A stretch of DNA of 64,000 bases from Isoetes taiwanensis. Taxonomy: Eukaryota > Streptophyta > Lycopodiopsida > Isoetales > Isoetaceae. The stretch lies in the NCBI GenBank assembly GCA_021234155.1, contig JAJEKV010000066.1:6608800-6672799 (forward strand). Reading direction: 5' to 3'. Below, one piece after another: positions 43,648 to 55,379 of the stretch (positions within the stretch are counted from its first letter, which is position 1; every line of letters starts with the position of its first letter). A program made the translations under genes and the position numbers. The notes beneath the pieces were generated by a model, which saw nothing but the letters and a program-made list of their open reading frames with translations, had not been told where the DNA came from and did not search any database.

Positions 43648-43929
43648 CATACAAAGATACTTTCATGAAGACATATGTGAACGGTGAGACATATTTTAAG
43701 TATGGTTGGCCCACTAATGTAGGAGTTACACCAATATCTATTTGCCACGGGGTTACAGCTGTGCGTAGAGGCATGTTCAATAAACCGACACCAAGTCACT
43801 AAGTGCAGCAAGCTAGAGAATTAGCTGACTTTTGCATCATATCAACATGTTTTTGGTGATATAAGGATCCACACACAACCATGACTCAAGGTCTTCAAGT
43901 ACCATCCGAGTTATTGCGATTTATGTTGA

Positions 43930-44370
43930 CTTGCAAATGATATTGTGTGGACATTATGCAACAAGTGGTCATATGTGTTTTGGACGGTTTGTGGGATCCA
44001 TTCATGTCATTGTAATAAGGTCCCTCATCGCTTCTACTTGTTTGAATGCGCTCATTCTTTATCCAATAAAATGTGGTCATGAATTCTCTTCATATGGACT
44101 AAATTCACCAGCTATATTTATGTGTCCATTACGACACAAGTAGCTTCTTACTTACTCAATTGTGCCCATTCCCTTCATTCCCTTAGATGTGGGCATGATT
44201 CCCACCAACTAGTAGCTACATACTTGTTCAAATATGCTCATTCCCTTAGATGTGGGCTTGATTCCCACCAGCTATATTGAGATGTTTATTTGACCACTTA
44301 GGCATGTTTTTACTTGTTCAAATGTGCTCATTACCTTAGATGTGGACTCTATTACCATTAGCTAGATTTG
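43930..44370. repeat. Four degenerate ~90-bp tandem repeats
   Basis: The word 'cttgttcaaatRtgctcattcccttagatgtggRct' followed by 'attcccaccaRctat' recurs near 44035, 44155, 44232 and 44318. No gene is seen here or up to about 44.75 kb. Confidence 0.7.
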
Positions 44371-44749
44371 TGCATTTTTACCAAACAAGGAGAAAAAGAT
44401 AAAATTTCTATAGTCTCACACAATGTAATCTCAATTTTTAATGTTTCTACCAAGCCTTTAATTCAAATTCTGAACACAAATCATTTCATTCAACAATTGC
44501 GAATTTATTGTCAAAACCCCAAAGCTCAAGAGTAAAACAGAATCCCAATACCTCTTTTCCAGATGAGATGGAAGAACAAAGCCATGTTATGCATATTTTG
44601 TATTGCTTGTCTACCACTATAATGAATAGATACGTTCTTCCTAGACCAAGAATGACCAATTCAACTATGTTGAATGTTTTGCGCGCCGCTCTCATTTCGT
44701 AACAATCAAGATGCAGAGCATTCCATCAGGCTAGCCAAATGTAGATAAC

Positions 44750-47160
44750 TAAGGATATTGACTAAGGATATTGATGCCTTGTCTTTTGTGTTGTATTGTG
44801 CTTGTTTAACATTTTTGGTGAAAAAGATACAATATATGTATGTTTCTCTTGTTTGTCGTATTGTGTATTCATTGTATTCTATCCATTCCAACTCTAAAAG
44901 AATGGAGTTTAAAAGAAAGCTCATTTTGTGCAAATCGGGAGAAAAAAAGCACAAAAAAGAAAACTCGTTCTTGAATCAATATATACATTACCTATATAGA
45001 TTGATAATGTACAGTAACATATTTACAATATAAAAGGCTAAGATACACGATGTGGTTCTGTACACATTTTTTTTCCACCTGCATGTGCACAGTGGAAACA
45101 AACTTGCAAGTAATTTTTGTAAGGGTGTCATTTACGGAACATTTGGGTAAGCAGGGGCCCTTTTACATGGACTTTTTTAAAAGGAGGAAAGAAAAGTGGA
45201 ATATTTTTGCTTGGTTATTTGATGACAAATAAACACAAGGAGGCTTTATACATAATGGAAAACAGGGCCGCCACAGTTGCATATAAAAGGCTGCAACGGG
45301 GAGTTGGATCTACATGATGGAGCAAGAAGTTGCATTCTCGTCACTGAACATAGTAGTAAGAGAGTCATCAACAGCAGGGCGACTGTTATGGTCATATCCA
45401 TAGTCATGATCATAAGGCAGAACCTGGTTATAGCTATAACTGGACGTATGACCATAGCCATAGCCATAGCTAGAATCAGGATGTTTATGGCTACCTTTGT
45501 AGTAGGACGTTACCCTAGAGTCATTTTCTACAAACACGGGAGTAATAATGCTCTCAAATGGTGCATAAACACTGTAACGACTTCCATACTGGTAGCACCA
45601 CATGTCTGCATTTTTGGACACCTTTTTTACCTTTTTAAGTACCTTGCTTGGCTTCACGTAGCCCGTTACAGTTACCCTCTGTTCTGGGTAGTATATCTCT
45701 ACTGAATACACACCTGAAATTCCACAAACCTACACATGAGAGATTTGTAACAAGTCTTGTTCAGATGTTAGCTCTTCGGAGTTACATCATAACTTATGGC
45801 CATATCTAACTCGAGTTTACCTCTCATCTTCTCAAGTGCCTTTCGAACCTTCTTTTCATGCTTGGGAGTGGGCATTTGAACTAACATCTCTACCACCTGC
45901 AAAGTTTCAAGACATAAGGTAAGGATTTTATAGAACTCTAATCCAATTTATTGGTGCTATCGGATAGAGTACTACCTCAGTTTGAATGCTAGAAATTCCC
46001 ATCTTTTTGAACTCTTGAGCCACACTGAAAAATATCACTCTACATAGTACTCGTCTATGGTATATAATGATATATTTGCCCCTAGAACGTAGGAGACCCA
46101 AGACCCGTAGAGTCTATTAGGAAACATCTATGAACTTGTTGCAGACTTGGGCCCATGGTTAAAGCGGTCCCCCTTGACCCTACCCAACATTTATTTGCTA
46201 AGTGTTGGACACGTAAGTACAAGTTGCCCTTCAATCTAAGTTGTTGTGATCCCCAGTTTTGGGTGATGTTATTATTATAAGAATCGTGCCCTTGAGGTTT
46301 ATATATGTTAAGATAATATCTATATGCCATGGAAGACACCCTCAAATCTCACTTTTGCATGCGATGGACACCCTCTTTATTATTATCTATAATCCTACTA
46401 ATTTCTTTTTCTTCTATGATTAGACTAGAACCTATTCATATTGGCATCATTATATGAAAAGATGATAAAGTGCTTTAGCTATATATGACAAGGTATCAAA
46501 GACGTGTTCCATCAAAGATGTATCCCATATTTAACGTCTAGCTTATATTTCAACATAGCATTTTATCTCTATTCTATCCTATTCTTTAAAATAACAATTT
46601 TGGTTAAGGTGGCCATATAGGCAGAATACGCTACAATTGCAGAAAAGGGCCTACCCGTTCATAGGACAATTGTATACTAGATACGCTTCATAGTCATGTG
46701 CATCTTTGTATATCTTGTACCTTGCATCTTGGCATCCCTTAGCAGTCTATTCTATTCTTACGGTTAAAAAAAAAATCTATTTTTATTTTATTCTATTATA
46801 TTCTTTGCATTATTTCCCAAAAATATATCATGTATTTGTGTATTAATATAAACAACATTTACATACAAAACACTGAAACACGTTGCTTGCCCTCGTCTTC
46901 TGCCATTGATGCTTTATGAGTCTATGCTAATTTCCTAGACTAGATGACCCACCTAAGCCAAAGTAATTGTGGCAAAATAAGGATAAGGAAAGAAGTTATC
47001 ATGGAGGAGAAGTTCCAAGGCCCACACATTTTGTTTTCACTCGCTGCCAACATCGTTGGCTCATTGATAGTCAGATTAGAGCAAATCATATCTAGGCGAC
47101 ATGCATGTATCCTTTTAAAATTGGACTTATTAAATATCAAGTGCATATATCCATACTAGC
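44750..47160. repeat. Segmental duplication, copy 1 (partner 55380-57830)
   Basis: The HMA gene and both flanks align with 55380-57830 in the same order and orientation. Shared landmarks are a 'tgtattctatccatt..aact' block (44874 and 55470), the HMA exons, a 'ttctatgattagactagaacc' block (46413 and 57118) and a 'cccacacattttgttt..cact' block (47021 and 57597). The copies are about 10.6 kb apart, separated by copia, SINE and LINE remnants. Confidence 0.75.
45310..46002 (-). CDS. HMA-domain protein with C-terminal CaaX box (HIPP-like), copy 1
   Basis: Heavy-metal-associated isoprenylated plant proteins are small adaptors anchored by prenylation. Three exons: 46002-45976 (MGISSIQTE), 45896-45821 and 45713-45310, all with GT-AG introns and consistent phases, giving about 168 residues. 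Residues about 10-70 (VVEMLVQMPTPKHEKKVRKA, then GVYSVEIYYPEQRVTVTGYV) form the beta-alpha-beta-beta-alpha HMA fold. The usual MxCxxC loop is absent (MPTPKH), so metal binding is unlikely. A Tyr/Gly/Ser-rich middle with YGYGYGHTSSYSYNQ leads to a C-terminal CSIM, a good farnesylation/CaaX signal. An upstream in-frame stretch (VAQEFKK) after a CAG could be an earlier coding exon. The frame is intact: the best candidate for a live gene in this window. Confidence 0.75.
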
Positions 47161-47439
47161 TGCACCCTGGACTATCCTGGCTCTTTGGATCTATCGATCC
47201 TATGTCATAAAGTGTATGTGGGTGGTTTTGAAATATAATATACGAAAATGTCTATTCTCTTGAAATATTATTTACATAAACTTGAACTCTGCTAAAACAA
47301 TTTAGCATCCTTTAAAGAATCCTTTGACCAAAATGAGTAACAAACAACGTGATTAAATTTTCAAATTAGACCTCCTTTTAGGTTTGTTAGTGTATGCTCA
47401 AACTTTCTATTGATAAACTCATCCTCTTGATAAATAATC

Positions 47440-48376
47440 TTTGCTTGACTTTCATTTTCTACTATGTTTTTTTAATTCACAAAATATGAAAAGACTTCTA
47501 ACTTATACTTCAGAAAATACACCCACATTCTTCCACTGTAAGCATCAACAATAAAAAGAAAGTACCTTGAACTGCCAATTAAGGTGATCTTTGCTCTTCC
47601 CATGCATACATGTGCTAATTTAGGACATCTTGAAGCCCTATTATGCCCTGAGATTCAAGATTGCTTTGGTGATCGAAAAATCGCTTGCAATAGGGTTTTT
47701 TTTTTACCATTTTGTATTTGTATACTTACCATCGGGGGACCTTTTGCCACTATCTGGCACAACATATATAGTTTAGGGGTTAAATTTGCTTCCAAAGGTC
47801 AGTATAGTAGGGATGTTTTTGGCCACCCTTCTATCGTAGGCGTCCATATCCCCCTTATTGCTAAGGGTGTCCTTTGGGTTATTATGTGCCTTCTCCTTTG
47901 GAAGTTGTCTTATGTGCACCTTTTCAAGCATGCAAGCTTCACTTAGTTGCTTAGGAGGTTCAATTTTTTGGCAGCCCATGGAGGAACTTCAATAAATACC
48001 TTCGTTGCAAATCCTCTCAAGCAAAGTTATGAACAGAAACATCGCCGCAATGAGATATTTAAAATTTCAGAAAATAATGTCATCCTCTGCTTCTCCTTCA
48101 ACTTCATTATGCAAACAAATTTTCCAATTGAAACAAATGAGTCACTACTGTCAGAGTCTTGTTCTGATGTAGTAGATGAACTACTTTTTGATGCTTTGTG
48201 GGCTTGCTCTTATGGATTGCATCATCTCTTTTTCTTGTTTCTTTTCTCTTTCTCTTATCTGGCTCTGAGCAATATTTGGCGATGTGCCCTATTTTGTTAG
48301 AATTGTAACATTGTCTTACCTCTTCTCTGCCACTCACAAGAGCTTGCACCTCCCTTGAGTGATCCTTCTTAGTCAT
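47440..48376 (-). pseudogene. Ty1/copia retrotransposon gag-integrase remnant
   Basis: A minus frame (48376-48107) carries a gag zinc knuckle CYNSNKIGHIAKYC in which the second Cys of C-x2-C is Ser. Closer to 47.5 kb the minus strand reads SSRYFLFIVDAYSGRMWVYF, the start of the copia integrase core ('rYFltfiDDfSr..wvYfLk'). The two lie closer together than in an intact element, and stops lie between them. No LTRs were found. Confidence 0.7.
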
Positions 48377-48394
48377 TCTTTAATGCTTTTGGTC

Positions 48395-48520
48395 CAAGCG
48401 CTTGGTCTAGTGGCAACACACTAGTTCCTTAGCAATGTGATCTCGAAGTTCGAGATCGCCTAAATCGCACCTAGTATTGTTGGGGGTCAAATTTTGAAAT
48501 GCTCCTAAAGCGTACACACA
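48395..48520 (+). mobile_element. tRNA-derived SINE fragment
   Basis: An A-box TGGTCTAGTGG at 48403-48413 and a B-box GTTCGAGATC at 48448-48457 have tRNA-like spacing. The sequence between them does not fold into a proper anticodon arm. A short non-tRNA tail follows ('tagtattgttgggggtc'). Confidence 0.55.
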
Positions 48521-48683
48521 TTACTTTATAAAAATTCAAGAATAAGGATTTGTGATTCATAAACTCGACACAACTCAAACTACGAGGGAATCCACGATGA
48601 CAACATCTCTACTATCACTCTTGCTCCCCCACTGACAAATACGGTTATCAAATTAATCAGAAAAATAAGAAAGAAGTGGTGGG

Positions 48684-49110
48684 GGTTAGTCCAGGGAAGG
48701 ACTAAGTGGGTAAACCATTACCTTAACATGAGGCAAATAGTTAGTCACATATAGTCTTTAGAAAATCTATGCCTTGACATCTCGGCTATTATCCCATGCT
48801 TCCCGCAGCGCAAAACTCACTTAGCTACTAACTTTGTCTGTAAGAAGAAAGAAGAGAAAGGTGGGGTTAGTCCTAGGAAGGACTAAGTGGGTAAACCATT
48901 ACCTTAACCTGAGGCGAATCGTTAGTCACATATAGTCTTTAGAAAATCTATGCCTTGACATCTCCATGCTTCCCGCGGCGCAAAACTCACTTAGCTACTA
49001 AACTTTGTCTGTAAGAAGGAAGAAGAGAAAGGTGGGGTTATTTCTAGGAAGGACTAAGTGGGTAAACCATTACCTTAACCTGAGGCGAATTGTTAGTCAC
49101 ACAGACAATA
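48684..49110. repeat. Three tandem ~175-bp repeats
   Basis: 'GGGTTAGTCCTAGGAAGGAC taagtgggtaaaccattacctta' starts at about 48684, 48865 and 49036 (third copy partial). Each full unit includes 'tagtcacatatagtctttagaaaatc' and 'cttcccgcRgcgcaaaactc'. Noncoding. Confidence 0.85.
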
Positions 49111-50043
49111 GGCACACGAATGTTAGTCACGCATAGAACATCTTCTTATAACTTACTGTGATTCAGGGATGATTAATCCCTCACCCGGATTCACACGTAT
49201 ATCGTTCCGGACAGGACTATACGTCCACATACCAATCACATGGTATGCGCTAAGCAGCTTTACCCAAAATTTTCTAAGAAACCATAAAGGGGCGGTTCTT
49301 TATACATGTTCATTCTTTAATGTTTTATTTTATTTGCAAACACAAACACAGAATCAATAATAAAATAAAAGATGTAAGCTTTTTGACAAACTACTAAACA
49401 AAAGAAAAGATAACTCCAAACCAACAGAAACTCCAAAGATCCGGCTCCGGCTACGAACCAAAGGATCTTCCACGTGCATTCTTATCTCCTTCCCTCGCCC
49501 ACTTTTTTCAAGGAGATATCTCTAACCCTAAGGAGTTATGAGAGGTACCACCCCAATTCTGAAACTAGACTCCGAGGCCCTTCCAGAATGCTTAAGATCG
49601 CTCCATTCTAATAAATGCTCGCCGATTTATCATGTTTTAAACTTTGACCTTCTTTTATACTATCTGTCTTTTCTACAATTAGGAAAATATCCTCTCCTTT
49701 CCAATTATAGGAAATATCTTCCTATTCTTACAAATTCTTATCTAGTTTATCTCCTCTAATCATAGATCTGCTATTCTAGTTCAGATATTACCCCTCCTCA
49801 GATATCTACCATACCTTAGTATAGACACCCGTATTCAATTTGTTTCCCAACCGTTGCAATTCTTTTAAATATTCCTGACCTGAGATTAAGAATAAAAATT
49901 ATTTACTTATCCCTCAACCCCCTAGGTGTGTTACAAATTCCAACGGACATGTAAGGTGGTTGGGGGCAGGGCCCAACCGAGCAATGTAGTGTGGTGTGTG
50001 GTCACATGTCCAGTTGGATGCTGCCTAGTGGCGTGACGTTTAA
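49111..50043. other. No recognisable gene
   Basis: Short frames only; AT-rich, with pyrimidine-rich 'ctcctttccaattatagg' type sequence. No splice-bounded exon with a known motif was seen. Confidence 0.4.
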
Positions 50044-50047
50044 ACTA

Positions 50048-50088
<41 letters not shown>

Positions 50089-50226
50089 CATCCATCCATC
50101 CATCCATCCATCCATCCATCCATCCATCCATCCATCCATCCATCCATCCATCCATCCATCCATCCATCCATCCATCCATCCATCCATCCATCCATCCATC
50201 CATCCATCCATCCATCCATCCATCCA
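50044..50226. repeat. Compound (TCTA)n-(TCCA)n microsatellite
   Basis: About 10 TCTA units pass directly into about 35 TCCA units with no interruptions. The long Ser-Ile-His-Pro (plus) and Trp-Met-Asp-Gly (minus) frames here are repeat artefacts. Confidence 0.98.
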
Positions 50227-52811
50227 TTAGCAGTTGCTGACATGCCCATTCCAATTGGCAGGTCAATAGATCCAATAATTTTCTTTCACATTATTGGAAG
50301 AGTTGGGCAGTCCTTGAAGAAAGGCTCTCATAATCAGGTCATTGTCAATCCCTTTGTTCATACCTTACAACTATGTGAGAGCCTCATCTCCTCCATAATC
50401 ATTGCATCCTTCAGTTTAGTGTTGAAAACCATAGTTAATGGTTCCTCTTGTAGGATTTCTCCAACTGCTCCCAAGCAATCGTGACTGCTCCAACTGCTCC
50501 CAAGCAATCGTGACTGCAATTTTTGGCATCAAAGTATCATCAAGGTATCTTAAGTTCCTACTTTTGACTATTTAGCTCCTTTGGATCCATTTGGCTAGGG
50601 TTTGCTTGTCACCACCTATTGTCTGGGCATTTATTTTGCCACTAGTTTTGTCTCTGACGACCTATGCACAGTTGGCGCTATTGGAGCACTTACACTTACA
50701 CTATTAGCTTAAGCTTGTCTCTACTGACAATGCCCCACAAGCCCTTCTCACATAGATTGACCTGAACCCCTCATAAACTAGTAATAGGCATTATTATGGT
50801 TTAATATAAGTTATTTGAGCTTCATCTTTATGCGCCGAATTTGCAAAAAGATCATTGATACTAAATTTGATGAAATAAAATACGAGTCGTAAAAGCAACA
50901 AGAACACATCCGCTTAATCTCTTTGGCTTTGAACATACATATATATTCCGACTGGGCTTATGAGCATCGTTTTTGAGATACGCTTAGAATGACGGGCTAG
51001 ATTATGTTTCTAGAATTGTGCCCTAGAACATGGTCTTATTAAAAACAATGTATTACATATTTGTCCATATAACCTATTAATATTTGTGCGGTCGAAATTG
51101 TACGTCTGAGGCCATGCCTTTTTTATTATCAACCAATACCCAAGAGTTCGATAAGTTAAGTTTATCAGCCTGAAGAAGGCCGATAACAAAAAATGTGTGG
51201 TCGAGGTTGTACGTCCAAGGCCACACATTTTTTGTCATCATCCAAGGCAAAGATCGATAACCACCTTATCGTGCCTATATGGGTGGAATGGTACTGGTAT
51301 TTAGTTATCAGTACTCCTTAAACACTGAAAATTAGTTAGCACTACTTCTCTAGTAGTTATAACAAAAAACAAGGACTTTCTCTTTATAAACAAGAGTCCG
51401 ATAAGGTAGGTTTATTGGTCTGGACGAAGTTGATAACTAAAAATGTGTGGCCGAGTGTGATAACAAAAAACGTGAGGCCGAGTCTTTACGTCTGAGGTCA
51501 CACAAGGCAAAGACAGATAACCACATTATCGAGGTTATATGGGCGAAATAGTACTGATAATTAGTTATTAATACTTCTCCAATAATGATACCTAGTTAGC
51601 AGTACTCTGATAGTAGTGATAACAAAAAACAAGAACTCTCTCTTTACGCACAAGACTCTGATAAGTTCGTTATCCACTACAAAGGCCAACAAAATGGAGA
51701 GGCCGTCAAAGAAAAAGAATTTTTTTTTTTTTTTGGTGGATAATCTAGTCAATTGGTAAAAAGCCGCTTCTGTTGGACATAGTCTGGGACAAATCCGACC
51801 TGAAAATGGGAAAAAGGTATGCTAATTTTAGTCTGATAGAAGTAGATGGTATGTTGGCTGATCTCCAGATGATTCTTTTTCATGTCTGCATTTGTTAAAA
51901 ACATGTAGAAAGGAGTAAGACTAAACATCAAAATTAAACCTGTGGTACGGAAATAGTGGAATAAGGGGATGTTGAGGTGGCACCACCCGATTGGGTAGGC
52001 TAAAACCTACAAATAGAGCTGGAAAAGCTCACCACTTGTCGCAAAACAAAATGATCGGGCCGTTTCTCGATGGTCGACCAACCTAAGGAGGTCAGATAAT
52101 TGACCCTAGGGGTCAGTGGTGAGAAATATTATTGTGACATACTGTTAGGTATCCGTGAGAGCCGTAGGGCTCTTACACTAGTGGGGAGTCGTGATTCCGA
52201 GGGAGATGCGGCTTTAGTGTTGATGCACTATGGGGTCGCACAAAGCCCAAGGTTTTAACACCATTACATGTCATACGAGCATGAATGTATAAGCTCTAAA
52301 AATATGGAAGAATTACTTGGAGCTTTTTATGAGATATTTGAAAATCTAATTGGACAACATAGAGTAGTTGATCTTCTAGTAAAAAATGGTAGGATGCTTT
52401 ACTGTTGGAAGGCTTGGTATACTATTGTTTTGGTTATAGTTTTGGTTACAAACCCGAATCATTTAATAGGCAGACCGCTAATGTAACAATCACCTTGCTT
52501 AAATTGAATGCTAGTTCTTCGTATATTTTCCTTTTCAATGGCGCCTTATGCCAAGCAAACTTGATAAGCAAATACCATTTACCTTTTATGCTCCAGTTAA
52601 TCGTGCAAATGTGGATACCATTGCCCCTCGAGGACACGCTTAGATGGGGTTCATTATAGGAAGGAAGTCAGAATCCATATTGGCAAAACCATTGCTTCAT
52701 TTACTATGGAATACAAATTCCACAACAATATGTTGGAACTTCACATTTGTGGAGGGCATACAAAATAGGTTTTGAACATTTGATCTTGATTCTCGCTATT
52801 TTTACATTACA
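50227..52811. other. Noncoding; dispersed ~240-bp repeats and a 15-bp perfect hairpin
   Basis: A 29-bp tandem duplication (CCAACTGCTCCCAAGC at 50461 and 50490). From 51050 to 51660, blocks with 'gataagttaRgtttatc', 'aaatgtgtggYcgag' and 'cgataaccaccttatcg...tatatgggYg' recur. A perfect inverted repeat ACAAAAAATGTGTGG (51186-51200) with its complement (51221-51235) has a 20-nt loop. No gene is recognised. Confidence 0.6.
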
Positions 52812-55250
52812 AGTTGTAAAATTATAAAAGTTTGTTTTTTTTTTTTTTGAAGGATGTAAAGCTTTATTCACCAACTAAAAAACCAGAGTAACATAAAATG
52901 CAAAGACAGATTATAACCTCGGGACAAACCGATCCAACCGAAAGCACAACCACCGCCTATGCAAAAAATGAATCAAGGTAAGTATGCCGACGCTTTCTTT
53001 GATCAAGAGAAGAACAATTGTAAGCCATAATAATTTTATTTTGCACCCACTAAAGAACAATCTCATCTCAAAGATCTATGCCCTTAAAGATAAACAACCT
53101 CCTTCTTCCCGCATTGACCATAAAAAGCCACCACATGCGAGATGAAAAGCTCAAGCTCAGTTTGGGTCAAGCATCAGATAGATAGCAAGCAAAATTTGCC
53201 GGGCTAGATCGAGACGCTCCAAATAGGGTCAACAACCAAGACCATGCCCGCCGGGCCGCCCACACAAGAAAAACAATGCTCAATACTTCAACCCTTTGTT
53301 GGCATAAAGGACAGAGTTTCAAACCGATTATCCATTTTATGGACTAATCTGACTCAAGCATCTATGGATCATTTGCCACCACAAAACTACTACTTTGGGA
53401 TGAAGCAGCCTTTATCCCATACCCATATCCAAACACTTTTCCATTGTGGCTGAGGGACTCAAGATGCCACCTATTAGATGGAGGCAGGATTTCGTAATGC
53501 AAAAGCAATTTATACACGAAGACACAAACCGCCTCGGCCGGATATCCCGATGGCAACCCATACACGACTACCTCAACTGTGGACCGTAATCCCGGGCAAC
53601 AATGCAAGAATATGATTCCGCATTACATTCGTCCCATCTGCATAACAAGAACTTTGTTCTAAATGCTTCCCATTGACATGAGATGACCGTGACTATACCA
53701 AGTCGCAATAGTGTCGATACCAAATTCCACGCCCATCGCCGCTTGTGTCTTTGGATGAACAATCACACTTAGAGGCACATTCTCCGGAGTGTCCCGCAAA
53801 GGAATCCACCAAAGATGGAGTGGACAAATCAAGACATGCCTCGTGATTAATATGGAAAAGAGACCGACAATGTCCCAAGCAAAGAAGCAACCCCTTTAGA
53901 AAGGGAGAAGCATTAGGATACTATGCATGTGATAAAGCAAAGCCCAAGGAAGGAGGGGCTTAATGGTGGCCTTATGAAATGGGAGACAATGCTGAATCGA
54001 CCGCACCAACAACCTCGTGTTAGGAGAATCATCCTTACCAATGAAAATCCTCCAAATGAACTTTGATATCATCACCTTGCTTTGGAGGTGAAAATCCAAT
54101 ATACCAAGACCACCAAATTTTAGGGTCTAATGCATTTCGCCTAAGCTACCTTGACCACCGCCTCCTAACTCATTTCCACCCCAAATAAAATTTCCGACGA
54201 TACGCACAATCTCCTCCATCTTACAATGCGAACTAATAGAGCGTACGCCATGTAGACATGAGTATTACTAAGAACACATTTAGCCACAAAGCTGATTCTA
54301 CCGCATGGACAGCTTTCAGATTCCACAAAAACAAGTGCTTTTGCAACCCACTAATGATTTCATCCCAAGCATCCGGGCGTAGACGTGAATTCCAACCGGA
54401 TACCAAGCAACTTTTGTGGTATTGCCATGCGTAAAAATCTTCCATGGATAGTCCAAAAATACGTGGAGGGATGGGACTGCCCAACGCCCACAAAGCCGCA
54501 CATTTTGCCAATTCTACAAGAACTCCCCGATGCTAAGGAGAATGTGTCTAATAATAGCTTAGCATTACGAAGATTCTCAAATTTCTAATTAGGAACAAAA
54601 AGTGTCATCTCCAAGATATTGGTTACATACCTCTTGAGAACCATCGGCCCATTGGGAGGCCTTGAATAACGCCATCTTGGGTAGCCACGAGAAGAGCCGA
54701 TAATACTTCGCCATTAATTGTGAAAAAGCAAGGGTGCTAACTGACAACCTTGCCGAATTCCTCTACCCACTACAAAAATATCCGATGGCTCGCCTCGAAA
54801 GGGACAAGAGATCCGGGCCGATGTATGGAGCTTCATGACATTCCTTGTGAATGACTCCCCAAACCCAAGTGCAAGAAGACACTTCTCCAAGAAACCCCAA
54901 TCAACACTATCATAAGCTTTAGCAAAATCAAGCTTAAGATACATCGCTTCTATGACCCTCAGAATCGCCCAATAGATTCCTTCATATGCAAAGCCCACGC
55001 TTGTTGAGAATACAAATCCACGAGGAGAAAAAACTAGATTGTGTTGATGAGATAGCCACCAAGATGTCTCTTGACTCTTTTCTCGCCAATGTCTTAGCAA
55101 AGATCTTGTACACAAGAGGAAAGCAATGTAATAGGTCGCCAGTCAGAAATAGTCTTGGGTTCCTTACTCTTTGGAATGAGAGAGATACAACCCGGTTTTT
55201 TAGTGGGCAAGCAATCAAAAGGCTAGAATACAAGATTGAGTTCTTATAAT
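52812..55250 (-). pseudogene. LINE retrotransposon, 5'-truncated (RT and zinc-binding region)
   Basis: A minus-strand LINE ends in a T-run at plus 52835-52848 (its poly-A tail). From the 5' side: PGCISLIPKSKEPKTISDWR then PITLLSS (the 'iPK...~~~~RPIsLl' block of non-LTR RTs) near 55.2-55.1 kb; LKLDFAKAYDSVDWGFL and GIRQGCQLAPLLF (54.95-54.73 kb), the regions around the catalytic RT palm; and near 53.3 kb LCPLCQQRVE, the zf-RVT finger after the RT. The endonuclease is missing, so the copy is 5'-truncated near 55250. Several frame changes occur. No certain target duplication was found. Confidence 0.8.
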
Positions 55251-55379
55251 TTGAGTTTACATGCATTCCATTTCAGAAATAGGTAGGTTGTTTGCTTTTG
55301 GACTTTTTAGACTTGGTAAGATGATAAATTTGTCGCTATAAACAAGGTTCAACTAGCTCTATTGCAATGCATTTCTTTT

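Larger units (their letters stand above)
42228..43800 (+). pseudogene. Unrecognised plant protein gene, interrupted by a TRIM element
   Basis: An ATG at 42228 opens MSSKMRSGRGERGRGSSGRG, an Arg/Gly-rich start, with a donor at 42345 (CAAG/GTATTT). After a 509-bp intron-like gap containing tandem repeats, an acceptor near 42854 leads to KRKKTPNNSGSIPGKKLRIN, DPDVIPYDLTLYDEG, and, after a frame change, GAKWFVELNKTNDKLDLTLF and EILISFEEEDD, then KQKIDLIRLTHCRATAY. The TRIM at 43229-43647 interrupts this; beyond it the same style resumes (DTFMKTYVNGETYFKYGWP) to a stop near 43801. The exon 1-2 phase does not match and two indels are needed. The basic, then acidic, composition suggests a nuclear protein. 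Family unknown. Confidence 0.45.

Noticed and set aside
49991-50275. Frames with repeated Ser-Ile-His-Pro and Trp-Met-Asp-Gly
   Set aside because: Direct translation of the TCCA microsatellite.
52812-55260. Target-site duplication of the LINE
   Set aside because: Flanks share only a weak 'acaag.ttg'-like word; too short and inexact to support.
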